Source: Pelagibius sp050043265 (GTDB taxonomy: Bacteria; Pseudomonadota; Alphaproteobacteria; Kiloniellales; Kiloniellaceae). Taken from it: 64,000 nt of DNA. The notes under the pieces are model-generated. The model searched no databases. It saw only the letters and a program-made list of their open reading frames with translations, and had not been told where the DNA came from. Made by a program: the position numbers and the translations under genes. How positions within the stretch are numbered: the stretch's first letter is position 1; each line of letters starts with the position of its first letter. Positions 16,005 to 24,606 of the stretch are shown here, piece after piece. The stretch is from contig JBHJIR010000032.1 of the NCBI GenBank assembly GCA_050043265.1, positions 1 to 64,000 on the forward strand. Reading direction: 5' to 3'.

Positions 16005-17057
16005 CTATTCGCCGGCGTACTTCGCGATGAGGGCCCTGGCATCGTCGACCAGGGCCTGGCCGTCCTTGCCGACGGCGTCCCGCTCGGCGATCCAGCCGGC
16101 GGCGACGCCAGCGGTGGCCGCCTGCCAACGCGCCAGTTCGGCGCCCTCGATGATGGCGAAGGCGGCGCCGCTGTCGACCGCGGCCTGGCGCCCGGGCACC
16201 TCGGCCTCGTCCCATAGCCTGCCGATCCGCTGGGCCAGCGCGGTGCCGGCGTTGTCGTCGATGACCTTCTTGAGGTCGGCGGGCAGCGCCTCGTAGCGCG
16301 CCTTGTTCATGGCGAAGAGGAAGACCGCGGTGTAGAGGCCCCGGCTGCCCTTGCCGCCGCCGATCTCGGTATGACTCTTCGTCAGTTCGTGCACCTTCAG
16401 CGGCAGGGCGACCTCGTAGGGCAGGGCGGCGCCGTCGATGACGCCGCGGGCAAGCGATTCGGGCACCGCCGGCACCGGCATGCCGATCGGCGTGGCGCCG
16501 AGGGCTTGCAGGGCGGCGTTGGTCATCCGCGTCGGCGCCCGCAGCTTCAGGCCCTTCAGGTCCTCCAGGGTTTTCACCGGCGCGCCGCGCAGATGCAGGG
16601 TGCCGGGGGCGTGGACGTGGACCATCAGCGGGTGAACGTCGGCGAACTCTTCCACCGCATGCTTTTTGTAGAACGCGTGGGCGGCCTGGCTGGTCGCCTC
16701 GGCGGAGGCCGCCATGAAGGGCAGTTCGAAGACCTCGATGGTCGGGAAACGCCCTGCCGTATAGCCGGGCAGCGTCCAGACGATGTCGACGCCGCCGTCG
16801 CGCACCTGGTCGTAGAGCGCCGGCGGCTTGCCGCCCAGCTGCATCGAGGGGTAGATCTCGATCTTTATGCGCCCGCCCGACTCGGCCTCGACCTTGCGCG
16901 CCCAGGGCTCGATGAAATCCTTATGAGTAACTGAGGGTGGCGGCAGGAAATGGTGGACGCGCAGCGTTACCTCTTGCGCCTCGGCGGCGGCGGGGACCAA
17001 GGTTGCGGTCAGCATGGCGGCGGCCAGCAACGCGCGGGGCAGGTTAAACATCGTCAT
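16005..17057 (-). CDS. TRAP transporter substrate-binding protein (DctP family)
   Basis: A 350-residue periplasmic solute-binding protein with a signal peptide (cleavage expected after PAAAEA, about residue 27). The body has the DctP pattern: VTLRVHHFLPPPS, KVEAESGGRIKIEIYP, VRDGGVDIVWTLPGY and LKLRAPTRMTNAALQALG, the last containing the Arg that binds the ligand carboxylate. Membrane subunits DctQ and DctM are not found next to it, so it is an orphan or pairs with a distant permease. Starts at 17057 and 17051 are both possible; AGGGAG is four and ten bases away. Confidence 0.88.
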   Translation of the reverse strand: MTMFNLPRALLAAAMLTATLVPAAAEAQEVTLRVHHFLPPPSVTHKDFIEPWARKVEAESGGRIKIEIYPSMQLGGKPPALYDQVRDGGVDIVWTLPGYTAGRFPTIEVFELPFMAASAEATSQAAHAFYKKHAVEEFADVHPLMVHVHAPGTLHLRGAPVKTLEDLKGLKLRAPTRMTNAALQALGATPIGMPVPAVPESLARGVIDGAALPYEVALPLKVHELTKSHTEIGGGKGSRGLYTAVFLFAMNKARYEALPADLKKVIDDNAGTALAQRIGRLWDEAEVPGRQAAVDSGAAFAIIEGAELARWQAATAGVAAGWIAERDAVGKDGQALVDDARALIAKYAGE

Positions 17058-17103
17058 CGCTCTCCCTTTGCGGCAGCTTCATGCGCCGCCGTTGTGGCCC
17101 TTA

Positions 17104-17124
17104 GAATACCCCGCGCGGGAATTC
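17104..17124. promoter_or_regulatory. Palindrome upstream of the TRAP binding protein
   Basis: The perfect core CCCGCGCGGG (17111-17120 or so) is flanked by GAAT and ATTC, making a near-symmetrical 21-base site about 50 bases upstream of the gene start. Position fits an operator. No specific regulator is suggested by the neighbourhood. Confidence 0.35.
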
Positions 17125-17327
17125 GAGCGTGAGCGGGAATGCGGTCTGCGGTGAAAACCACTGCACCATGGCCCGATGCGGGATTGCGAGTGAGGGGCAC
17201 TTGCAAGTCATTGGTTGAAGGGGGTAATCCGGCCCTGCAACCAAATGGATTGTGGTTACGCCGCGGTGCAGCGCGTAGGATGGCGGTCACAAACTGGTAG
17301 AGCAGCCTTTAGGGGCGAGGAGAGAGT

Positions 17328-17807
17328 ATGAAAGGCGACAAGAAGGTCATTCAGCACCTGAACAAGGTGCTGAAGAACGAGTTGACGGCGATCAACCAGT
17401 ACTTCCTGCACGCGCGGATGCTGAAGGACTGGGGCATCACCCGCATGGCCAAGCACGAGTACGAAGAGTCCATCGACGAGATGAAGCACGCCGATGAACT
17501 CATCGAACGGATTCTCTTTCTCGAAGGCCTGCCGAACCTTCAGGAACTCGGCAAGCTGATGATCGGCGAGAACGTGAAAGAGATCATGCAGTGCGATCTG
17601 AAGCTGGAGATGGCGGGCGTGCCGGATCTCAAGGAGGCCATCGCCCACTGCGAGTCGGTCAGCGACTATGTCTCGCGCCAGCTGTTCACCGAGATTCTCG
17701 ATTCCGAGGAAGAACACATCGACTGGCTGGAAACCAACCTCGACCTGCTCGAGAAGATGGGGCAGCAGAACTTCATTCAGTTCCAGAGCAAGCCGGCGGA
17801 AGACTGA
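17328..17807 (+). CDS. bfr: Bacterioferritin
   Basis: A 159-residue iron-storage protein that forms a 24-mer with haem at subunit interfaces. All ferroxidase ligands are at the standard positions: E18, E51, H54, E94, E127 and H130; the haem ligand Met is M52. Length is the usual 158-160. A GAGGAGAGA precedes the ATG. The bacterioferritin-associated ferredoxin that releases the iron is encoded about 220 bases further on the opposite strand, so the two genes converge. Confidence 0.96.
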   Translation: MKGDKKVIQHLNKVLKNELTAINQYFLHARMLKDWGITRMAKHEYEESIDEMKHADELIERILFLEGLPNLQELGKLMIGENVKEIMQCDLKLEMAGVPDLKEAIAHCESVSDYVSRQLFTEILDSEEEHIDWLETNLDLLEKMGQQNFIQFQSKPAED

Positions 17808-17852
17808 ACCCGCCAGAAGCGCGCGAGAGACCTGCGCCGGGCGTGCCCGGCG

Positions 17853-18014
17853 TCAGCGTGCCGGCGGCGGCGCCGGCTTGGTTGTTGCCAGGGCAGGGGC
17901 CCTGGGGGCTTCCGACGGGGTTTTAGCGGCGGCGCGGTTTTTCTCGCGCCGGGACTGCAGCCAACGCAGCACGGCCACCAACTGGCCTTCCGGCAGATTG
18001 CGCCACAGGTGCAT
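17853..18014 (-). CDS. Small open frame after bfd (53 residues), unrecognised
   Basis: The frame begins ATG at 18014, 12 bases after the bfd stop on the same strand, and reads MHLWRNLPEGQLVAVLRWLQ, then SRREKNR and a Pro/Ala/Lys-rich tail. The first 28 residues could form an amphipathic helix pair; the tail looks disordered. There is no good ribosome-binding site, so translation would depend on coupling with bfd. I do not recognise a family. It could be spurious given the high GC. Confidence 0.35.
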   Translation of the reverse strand: MHLWRNLPEGQLVAVLRWLQSRREKNRAAAKTPSEAPRAPALATTKPAPPPAR

Positions 18015-18026
18015 GGTGGCGCCCGC

Positions 18027-18299
18027 CTATTCCGCTGCCATCAGCAGGGCTTCGCGGCCCGTCGCCGGCTCACCCGCCCGGCCGTCGGCCCCTGGGGCCT
18101 GTCCGGAGACGTCTCCAGATGCGGATCCGGCAGGGAGGGCGTGGACGTCATCGACGATGCCCTGGGCGCAGTCCAGACAGGTTCCGCAGCACGGCCCGTT
18201 GCCGAGGGTCAGATAGACCTCCCGGGCGCAGCGCACCCCGGATTCCGCGATCTCCCGGATCTCCGCGTCCCGATAGCCGTTGCATAGACAGACGTACAT
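18027..18299 (-). CDS. bfd: Bacterioferritin-associated ferredoxin
   Basis: A 90-residue [2Fe-2S] protein that reduces bacterioferritin haem to release stored iron. The four cluster cysteines are in MYVCLCNG (C4, C6) and in GPCCGTCLDC near residues 35-44. The BFD-like domain ends near residue 55; the remaining Gly/Ala/Glu-rich tail is longer than in E. coli Bfd (64 residues). ATG 18299 has GGGAGA upstream; a longer reading from 18323 is unnecessary. A Fur-box-like sequence 40-60 bases upstream suggests induction under iron limitation. Confidence 0.92.
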   Translation of the reverse strand: MYVCLCNGYRDAEIREIAESGVRCAREVYLTLGNGPCCGTCLDCAQGIVDDVHALPAGSASGDVSGQAPGADGRAGEPATGREALLMAAE

Positions 18300-18339
18300 C
18301 CGCGTCTCCCTCAGTGAACGCACTCAATATGGTGCGAAT

Positions 18340-18358
18340 GATAATGATTGTCAATTGC
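18340..18358. promoter_or_regulatory. Fur-box-like site between bfd and the imelysin operon
   Basis: GATAATGATTGTCAATTGC matches the classical 19-base Fur box (GATAATGATAATCATTATC) at most positions of the left half and several of the right half. It lies in the divergent region between bfd and the first imelysin gene, so one site could control both. Whether Fur, RirA or Irr acts here cannot be told. Confidence 0.65.
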
Positions 18359-18511
18359 GTCTTTCTATGTAAAATCGGCGGTTCTTGGACGTTTATGGGG
18401 CTGTCTCCGTGATGGGACGGCCGTTTCTTGGCGTTCTCATTAAGAATGCGTGTCATTTGCGGTGCTTAGTCGCGCCGCCTTACAGTCGATGCAGAAAAGG
18501 GGATGCACCCG

Positions 18512-19798
18512 ATGAAGACAATCCAGACAGTCGTGCTGGCCGCGACAGTCGCCCTGGCCCCGCTGGTGGCCTCAGGCGCCGCGGCGGCGGCGGAGGTCGA
18601 CAAGAGCGCGGTCCTGAAGACCTACGCCGATATCGCCCATGCCGCCTACGAGGACTCGCTGATCACGGCTGAGTCGCTGCAGGGCGCGGTGGACAAGCTG
18701 GTCGCCAACCCGACCGAGGAGACCCTGACGGCGGCGCGCGAGGCGTGGATCGCCGCGCGGGTGCCCTATCAGCAGACCGAGGCCTATCGCTTCGGCAACG
18801 CGGTGGTCGACGACTGGGAGGGCAAGGTGAATGCCTGGCCGCTGGACGAGGGCCTGATCGACTACGTCGACGGCAACCGCTACGGCAGCGAATCCGACGA
18901 GAACCCGGCCTACACCGCCAACGTGATCGCCAACGAGAAACTGACGGTCAACGGCGAGACGGTCGATGCCAGCAGCATCACCAAGGAACTGATCGCCGAC
19001 GTGCTGCACGAGGCCGACGAGGTCGAATCCAATGTGGCCTCCGGCTACCACGCCATCGAGTTCCTGCTGTGGGGCCAGGACCTGAACGGCACCGGCCCGG
19101 GCGCCGGCGCCCGTCCGGCGACCGACTACAGCACCGCGAACTGCACCGGCGGCCATTGCGAGCGCCGTGCCCAGTACCTTGAGGCGGCGACCGACCTGCT
19201 GGTCGACGACCTGAAGGACATGGTGGCGCAGTGGGCCCCGGGCGGCGAGGCGCGTGAAGGCCTGGTGAAGGGCGATGCCGACACCGGCCTGGCGACCATG
19301 CTGACCGGCATGGGCAGCCTGTCCTACGGCGAGCTGGCCGGCGAGCGCATCAAGCTCGGCCTCATGCTGCACGACCCGGAGGAGGAGCACGACTGCTTCA
19401 GCGACAACACCCACAACTCGCATTTCTATGACGAGAAGGGCATCGCCAACGTCTACCTCGGCCGCTACACGCGGGTTGACGGCAGCGCCGTCGAGGGTCC
19501 GAGCCTGTCGGACCTGGTGGCCGCCAAGGACAAGGCGGTGGACGCCGACATGAAGGCCAAGTTGGATGCAGCCCACGGTGCGATGCAGGCCATGGTCGAC
19601 CGCGCCGAGAGCGGCGAGGCCTACGACCAGATGATCGGCGAGGGCAATGCCGAGGGCAACGCCGTGATCGAAACCGTGGTCCAGTCGCTGACCGAGCAGA
19701 CCCGCTCGATTGAGCGGGTGGTGGCGACACTCGACCTGTCGACGATCGAGTTCGAAGGCTCCGACAGCCTTGATGACCCGCAGGCGGTGTTCCAGTGA
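18512..19798 (+). CDS. Imelysin-family periplasmic iron-regulated protein (IrpA/ICMP-like)
   Basis: A 428-residue secreted protein with signal peptide (cleavage after GAAAAA, about residue 27). It carries the imelysin signature GYHAIEFLLWG (178-188), the GxHxxE-like motif of the M75 family, and a second helical repeat ending in QSLTEQTRSIERV. The family takes part in iron uptake at the envelope; peptidase activity is not established. ATG 18512 is used because AAGGGG (18497-18502) is nine bases upstream and touches an ATG at 18503. First gene of a four-gene operon (imelysin, di-haem protein, imelysin, DUF1513) like PA4370-type loci in Pseudomonas. Confidence 0.9.
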   Translation: MKTIQTVVLAATVALAPLVASGAAAAAEVDKSAVLKTYADIAHAAYEDSLITAESLQGAVDKLVANPTEETLTAAREAWIAARVPYQQTEAYRFGNAVVDDWEGKVNAWPLDEGLIDYVDGNRYGSESDENPAYTANVIANEKLTVNGETVDASSITKELIADVLHEADEVESNVASGYHAIEFLLWGQDLNGTGPGAGARPATDYSTANCTGGHCERRAQYLEAATDLLVDDLKDMVAQWAPGGEAREGLVKGDADTGLATMLTGMGSLSYGELAGERIKLGLMLHDPEEEHDCFSDNTHNSHFYDEKGIANVYLGRYTRVDGSAVEGPSLSDLVAAKDKAVDADMKAKLDAAHGAMQAMVDRAESGEAYDQMIGEGNAEGNAVIETVVQSLTEQTRSIERVVATLDLSTIEFEGSDSLDDPQAVFQ

Positions 19799-19891
19799 TC
19801 GCGGCTGATTGATCGCACTGCGGCGCCTCCCGGAAAGGGCCGGCCCTCCTGAGTTGATCTTCCGGGGCCGGCCTGACGGGGCCGCTACCGC

Positions 19892-21418
19892 GTGACCGAA
19901 GCGATGCAGCAGACGAAAGCGACAGTCCTTGCTTTGATGCTTCTGACAATGGGGCCGGCAGCTTTGGCTGCCGGCCCCATTGCTGAGCAACGCACGCCTG
20001 AGGAAGCAGCGCGCATCGCGGCGGTGACCGCGCCGGCCGACGACTTCACTAAGCCCGAAGCTTTCGAGGGATTGCCCGGCGGTGCGACGACCACGCGGGC
20101 CACGGTGAACGCCAACGTCTTTTCGCACAGTTCGGCCAACATGAGCTTCGAGCGTGAGCTCGACTTCAAGATCGGCAACGGCCTGTTCAAGCGCCTCTGG
20201 GTCTCGTCGCCGTCGTCGACCACCTCGGCCGACGGCCTCGGGCCGCTGTTCAACGCCCGCTCCTGCCAGCGCTGCCACCAGAAGGACGGTCGCGGCCATC
20301 CGCCGGCCTCGGCATCCGACTCCGCCATCTCGATGTTCCTGCGCCTCAGCATTCCGCCGCAGGACGATACCGACCGCGCTGCTCTGGCCAGCGGCCGCGT
20401 CAACGTGATTCCCGAGCCGACCTATGGTGGCCAGTTGCAGGACCAGGCGGTGCAGGGCCTCAAGGCCGAAGGTCGCATGACCATCGACTACAGCGAGCAG
20501 CCGGTCGCGCTGGCTGACGGCACGGTGGTCACCCTGCGCCGGCCGACCTACGGCATCGCCGACCTCGGCTACGGACCGCTGCACCCCGACGTCATGCTGT
20601 CGCCGCGGGGGGCGCCGCCGATGATCGGCCTGGGGCTGCTTGAAGCCGTCTCCGACGCGGATATCGAAAGCCTGGCCGATCCCGACGATGCCGATGGCGA
20701 CGGCATCTCCGGGCGCGCCAACCGGGTGTGGGACGACGAACGGCAGGCCGTGGTCCTGGGCCGTTTCGGTTGGAAGGCCGGTCAGCCCAACCTGCATCAG
20801 CAGAGCATCCACGCCATCAACGGCGACATCGGCATCTCGACACCCGGCATGGCGGCGGCGGCCGGCGACTGCACCGCCCGGCAGGCGGCCTGCCTGTCTG
20901 CGCCCGACGGCAACAGCCCGCATCTCGACGGCCTGGAGGCCGCGGCGCAGATGCTGCACCTGATCACCTTCTACAGCCGCAACCTGGCGGTGCCGGCGCG
21001 GCGCGGTATCGGCGACCCGCAGGTTCTGGCCGGCAAGCAGGTGTTCTATGAGAGCGGCTGTGCCGCCTGCCACCGCCCCAAATACGTGACGCGGCGGGAC
21101 TCCGCGGGCGAGGAACAGTCGTTCCAACTGATCTGGCCCTATAGCGACATATTGCTGCATGACATGGGTGAGGGGCTTGCGGACCACCGGCCGGAGGGGC
21201 AGGCTTCGGGCCGCGAGTGGCGCACCGCGCCGCTGTGGGGGATCGGCCTCACCGAGGTGGTGAACGGCCACACCCGTTTCCTGCATGACGGGCGCGCACG
21301 CAACCTGCTGGAGGCGATCCTCTGGCACGGCGGCGAGGCGGAGGTGGCCAGGCAGAAGGTCATCGCCCTGCCGGCAGAGCGGCGCGACGCGCTGCTGGCC
21401 TTCCTGCGGTCGCTCTAG
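19892..21418 (+). CDS. Di-haem cytochrome c oxidoreductase (DHOR, DUF1111)
   Basis: A 508-residue secreted c-type cytochrome. Two haem-binding motifs are present, CQRCH (125-129) and CAACH (about 390-394). The C-terminal segment TAPLWGIGLTEV and FLHDGRARNLLEAILWHGG is typical of the DUF1111/thiol-oxidoreductase family. It is made with imelysins and is thought to act in iron acquisition redox chemistry, but the reaction is not proven. GTG 19892 or ATG 19904 are both possible starts with no good ribosome-binding site. A perfect 15-base-pair hairpin lies within the signal-peptide codons. Confidence 0.88.
   Translation: MTEAMQQTKATVLALMLLTMGPAALAAGPIAEQRTPEEAARIAAVTAPADDFTKPEAFEGLPGGATTTRATVNANVFSHSSANMSFERELDFKIGNGLFKRLWVSSPSSTTSADGLGPLFNARSCQRCHQKDGRGHPPASASDSAISMFLRLSIPPQDDTDRAALASGRVNVIPEPTYGGQLQDQAVQGLKAEGRMTIDYSEQPVALADGTVVTLRRPTYGIADLGYGPLHPDVMLSPRGAPPMIGLGLLEAVSDADIESLADPDDADGDGISGRANRVWDDERQAVVLGRFGWKAGQPNLHQQSIHAINGDIGISTPGMAAAAGDCTARQAACLSAPDGNSPHLDGLEAAAQMLHLITFYSRNLAVPARRGIGDPQVLAGKQVFYESGCAACHRPKYVTRRDSAGEEQSFQLIWPYSDILLHDMGEGLADHRPEGQASGREWRTAPLWGIGLTEVVNGHTRFLHDGRARNLLEAILWHGGEAEVARQKVIALPAERRDALLAFLRSL
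19947..19982 (+). promoter_or_regulatory. Perfect 15-bp hairpin inside the signal-peptide codons of the di-haem gene
   Basis: Arms CAATGGGGCCGGCAG (19947-19961) and CTGCCGGCCCCATTG (19968-19982) are exact complements with the loop CTTTGG. The stem starts about 43 bases after the probable start codon and encodes the end of the hydrophobic core of the signal peptide and its cleavage region. It is strong enough to slow ribosomes or block exonucleases. The intergenic region just upstream also contains the palindrome AGGGCCGGCCCT. Confidence 0.6.
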
Positions 21419-21512
21419 TGGTGGCTCTGGTGGTCGCTCTCGTCCGGGGCCTCCCCCACTTGCGCCATGGGATTTCACTATGCCGGGCGACCGGCGACTA
21501 GGAGAGAGAAAG

Positions 21513-22658
21513 ATGCTGATCGGGCGGAAGCTCAAGAGGACGGTGGCGCTCGCGCTGTTGGCCGGCGGCCTTGCCGTGCCGCAGGCGCACGCCCAGACCC
21601 AAATTCAGCCCCAGACCCAGACCCAGTCCGGGGATCCGGTACTCGACTACGCTGCCTTGAACGCGGCGCTGGTCGACGACTATGTGCTGCCGCGCTATGC
21701 GGCCTTTGCCGAGGCGACCGCGGCGCTGGAAGCCTCGCTCACCCGGGCCTGCGCCGACGGCAGGGCGGACGCCGCCGAAAGCGGCGAGGCTTACAACGCG
21801 GCGATGGATGCCTGGATGGGTGTGCAGCACCTGCGCTTCGGCCCCAGCGAGCTGTTCCTGCGCACCGAGCGCATCGAGTTCTGGCCCGACAAGCGCGGCA
21901 CCGTGGCGCGCCATCTGGCGCAGATGCTCTCCGAAGCCGATCCGCACGCGCTGGAGACGGTTGTCTTCGCCAACGGCAGTGTCGCGGTACAGGGCTTTCC
22001 GGCGCTGGAGCGCCTGTTGTTCGATAGCGACGCCGCGACCTGGACGACGCCCTTCGCTTGTCAGCTGACCGTCGCCATCGGCGGCAATCTGAAGACCATC
22101 GCGGCGGGCCTGCTGGCCGACTGGCAGGGTGGCGATGTGGCTTATGCCGACGTCATCCGTGGGGCCGCCGAAGGCAACGAGCGCTACTTCGACGCCAAGG
22201 AAGCGTCGCTGGAGTTTGCCAAGGCGCTGCGTGGCGCCATCCTGTTGGTCCAGGATTACAAGCTCGGCCGGCCGCTCGGCAAGGAAGCGGGATCGGCCCG
22301 CGATACGCGCGCGGAGTCCTGGCGCTCCGGCCGCTCCCTGCGCAACGTGCTGCTCAACCTGAAAGCCGCGCAGGCGCTCTACGAAGGCGGCGGCAACGGC
22401 ATCAGTTTCTCGTCCATGGCGCGTGAGCATCCGCAGGGCGCCGAGCTCGACCGTGTGATCAGCGCGGCGCTGGAACGCCTGATCGCCGCCGTCGAAGCGC
22501 AGCCGTCTTCGCTGGTGGTGGCGCTGCAGGCGCCGGACGGCTGGGCGAAACTGGATGCCATCCGCGTCGAAGCCCGCCAGCTGCTGGAACTGATGGGCGG
22601 CCCGCTGTCCGAGGTTCTCGAACTGCCAATGGGATTCAACAGCTATGACGGCGATTGA
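21513..22658 (+). CDS. Second imelysin-family protein
   Basis: A 381-residue secreted protein with a signal peptide (cleavage after AHA near residue 27) followed by a short Gln/Thr-rich stretch (QTQIQPQTQTQ). The imelysin fold is recognisable from the FGPSELFLRTERIEFWPD segment and from GFPALERLLFD, which replaces the GxHAIEFLLWG motif of the first imelysin; the HxxE motif is therefore absent. GGAGAGAG precedes ATG 21513. Together with the first imelysin and the di-haem protein it would form a periplasmic iron-uptake module. An upstream in-frame extension to 21285 is a shadow of the previous gene. Confidence 0.85.
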   Translation: MLIGRKLKRTVALALLAGGLAVPQAHAQTQIQPQTQTQSGDPVLDYAALNAALVDDYVLPRYAAFAEATAALEASLTRACADGRADAAESGEAYNAAMDAWMGVQHLRFGPSELFLRTERIEFWPDKRGTVARHLAQMLSEADPHALETVVFANGSVAVQGFPALERLLFDSDAATWTTPFACQLTVAIGGNLKTIAAGLLADWQGGDVAYADVIRGAAEGNERYFDAKEASLEFAKALRGAILLVQDYKLGRPLGKEAGSARDTRAESWRSGRSLRNVLLNLKAAQALYEGGGNGISFSSMAREHPQGAELDRVISAALERLIAAVEAQPSSLVVALQAPDGWAKLDAIRVEARQLLELMGGPLSEVLELPMGFNSYDGD

Positions 22659-23775
22659 CCGGCGCGGTTTCCTCACTGCAACGGCCGCGCTCTTCGCGGC
22701 CTCGGGATTGCCCTGGCCGGGTGGGGCGGCGGCCGCCGAGGCAGGCCGCTATTTCGTCAACGCCTGCGCGGCGGAGGACGGCAGCACCCTGACCCGCATC
22801 TTCGACGACAGCGGCCATGTAGTGGCGACGGTGCCGCTGCCGGGGCGCGGCCATGGCGCCGCGCGGCGGCCGGGCCGGCGCGAGGTGGTCGCCTTCGCGC
22901 GCCGGCCGGAGCACTTCGCCGTGGCCTTCGATCCTCTGTCCGCCATGCATCCGCGCCGCTTCGACGCGCCCGAGGGACGGCATTTCTACGGTCACGGCGT
23001 GTTCAGCCGCGACGGGCGCTGGCTGTTCGCCTGCGAGAACGACTATGACAACGCGCGCGGTTGTATCGGTGTCTATGACGCCAGTGCGGGCTATCGCCGC
23101 GAGGGCGAACTGGAAGCCACCGACATCGGGCCGCACGAGCTGGTGCTGCTGTCGGACGGGCGCACCCTGGCGGTGGCCAACGGCGGTATCCAGACCCACC
23201 CGTCGCGGCGCCGCGAGAAGCTGAACATCGACACCATGCAGCCCTCGCTGGCCTACATTGATTCCCAGAGCGGCGCGTTGCTGGAGAAGTACCGCGCGCC
23301 TCAGGCGATGCACCAGGCCTCGATCCGCCATCTGGCCGCGGCGCCGGACGACACCATCGGCTTCGTCATGCAGTACGAGGGGCCGCGCAACAACCTGGTG
23401 CCGCTGGTCGGTTTCCACCGCCGCGGCGAGGGCGCCCTCACCTTGCCGGAGGCCGGCGAGGCGACCCTGAAGGCGATGCGGCAGTACTGCGGCAGCGCGG
23501 CGATGGATGTCTCGGGGCGGGTGCTGGCGGCATCGGCACCGCGCGGCGGCACCATCACCTTCTGGTCGGTGGCCGAGCGTCGCTATCTCGGCGGCCTCGG
23601 CCTCGGCGACGGCTGTGGCGTGGCGGCCTCCGGCGAACCCGGCGGCTTCCTTGCCTCCAGCGGCTACGGCAAGCTGGTGCACCACAATGCGCTGACCGGC
23701 GAGACGGCGCCGCTCAACGATCCCGCCGCTGCGCCGGTCGCCTGGGACAATCACATGCTGGCCCTGACGCTCTGA
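22645..23775 (+). CDS. DUF1513 protein, Tat-exported beta-propeller-like
   Basis: A 376-residue protein with a twin-arginine signal (DRRGFLTATAALFA) at the N-terminus. The DUF1513 body has repeats of the type HFYGHGVFSRDGRWLFACEN and GPHELVLLSDGRTLAVANGG, as in bladed propeller proteins. The gene overlaps the second imelysin by 14 bases. DUF1513 genes are regularly linked to imelysin and di-haem genes, so it belongs to the iron module; its molecular role is unknown. Its stop codon lies in a 15-base tandem repeat. Confidence 0.85.
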   Translation: MTAIDRRGFLTATAALFAASGLPWPGGAAAAEAGRYFVNACAAEDGSTLTRIFDDSGHVVATVPLPGRGHGAARRPGRREVVAFARRPEHFAVAFDPLSAMHPRRFDAPEGRHFYGHGVFSRDGRWLFACENDYDNARGCIGVYDASAGYRREGELEATDIGPHELVLLSDGRTLAVANGGIQTHPSRRREKLNIDTMQPSLAYIDSQSGALLEKYRAPQAMHQASIRHLAAAPDDTIGFVMQYEGPRNNLVPLVGFHRRGEGALTLPEAGEATLKAMRQYCGSAAMDVSGRVLAASAPRGGTITFWSVAERRYLGGLGLGDGCGVAASGEPGGFLASSGYGKLVHHNALTGETAPLNDPAAAPVAWDNHMLALTL

Positions 23776-23804
23776 TCGCTGACGCTCTGATCGCTGACGC
23801 TCTG
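23764..23804. repeat. 15-bp tandem repeat over the DUF1513 stop codon
   Basis: CTGACGCTCTGATCG occurs twice exactly (23764-23778, 23779-23793) and a third time in part (23794-23804). The stop TGA of the DUF1513 gene (23773-23775) is in the first copy and the same TGA recurs, in frame, in the second. Similar stop-codon repeats occur at three other genes of the window. Confidence 0.9.
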
Positions 23805-23838
23805 GTGCGGGTTTCGGCCGGTTTCATGTCGGCCCGGC

Positions 23839-24606
23839 TTAGATGTCCTCGGGACCTTTAAGGTTCAGGCAGAGGCCGGAGAAGATCGCCGGACTGCTCG
23901 GCGCCGCCGGCGTGCTGCCGGCGTCTTCCAGGGTAACGACGAGAGACTCAGAGGTCTTGATGGCGACCCAGCCGCTCTCGTCGAGCGGCAGGCGCAACAC
24001 TGCACCGCCGGTGACCTGCAGCAGGGGGCGCGTGGTGCCGGTGTCGCGTTCGACCGCCCAGATCTGGAACACCTTGCCGCCTTCGGGACTCTCGTAGGAA
24101 GCCAGATCGCGCAGCGGCTCGACGATCAGCCGCCAGGGTCCCTTGAAGGCGGTAACCACCAGGGCCGGCTGGTCGGCTTCATCCTCCAGCACGGCGACAT
24201 AGCTGGGGGCGACCTGCTGCGGCGACACCTCGGCGACCTGCGGCGGCGCTGCGGGCCGGGTCACCACGTAGCCGGTGTAACCGGTGACCACCAGCGCCAG
24301 CACGGCGGCCAGCGCACCGAAGGGACGCCAGAAGGCGAGGCTGTGCCACCAGCCGACGCTTTGCGCCGCTGCGGCCTGGGGCGCGATGCGTCCCTGAATA
24401 GCGCGCCACACCCGCGCCGGCGGCTGTACTTCCGGGGTGCCGTCGGCCAGGGGCGTCAGCCGGTTTTCCCAGGCTTCGACGCGCTGGCGCAGGGCGGGGC
24501 GGGTATGCATCAGCGCCTCGAAGCGGCGCCGTGCCAGCCCCTGCAGGGCACCGGCGACGTAGGAGCAGGCTAAGGCTTCCTGCAGTTCCGGCTCATCGTA
24601 TCTCAT
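23839..24606 (-). CDS. Anti-sigma factor (RskA type)
   Basis: A 255-residue membrane protein with a cytoplasmic N-terminal anti-sigma domain (about 1-85), one membrane segment near 95-115 (GALAAVLALVVTGYTGYVV) and a periplasmic RskA-like domain containing FKGPWRLIVEPL and VFQIWAVE. It would hold the ECF sigma factor encoded upstream inactive until a periplasmic signal triggers proteolysis. ATG 24606 overlaps the sigma gene stop (ATGA), which fixes the start. Confidence 0.88.
   Translation of the reverse strand: MRYDEPELQEALACSYVAGALQGLARRRFEALMHTRPALRQRVEAWENRLTPLADGTPEVQPPARVWRAIQGRIAPQAAAAQSVGWWHSLAFWRPFGALAAVLALVVTGYTGYVVTRPAAPPQVAEVSPQQVAPSYVAVLEDEADQPALVVTAFKGPWRLIVEPLRDLASYESPEGGKVFQIWAVERDTGTTRPLLQVTGGAVLRLPLDESGWVAIKTSESLVVTLEDAGSTPAAPSSPAIFSGLCLNLKGPEDI

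Noticed and set aside
18572..21535. A 987-codon open frame on the minus strand opposite the imelysin and di-haem genes
   Set aside because: No family character; fully covered by well-supported genes on the plus strand.
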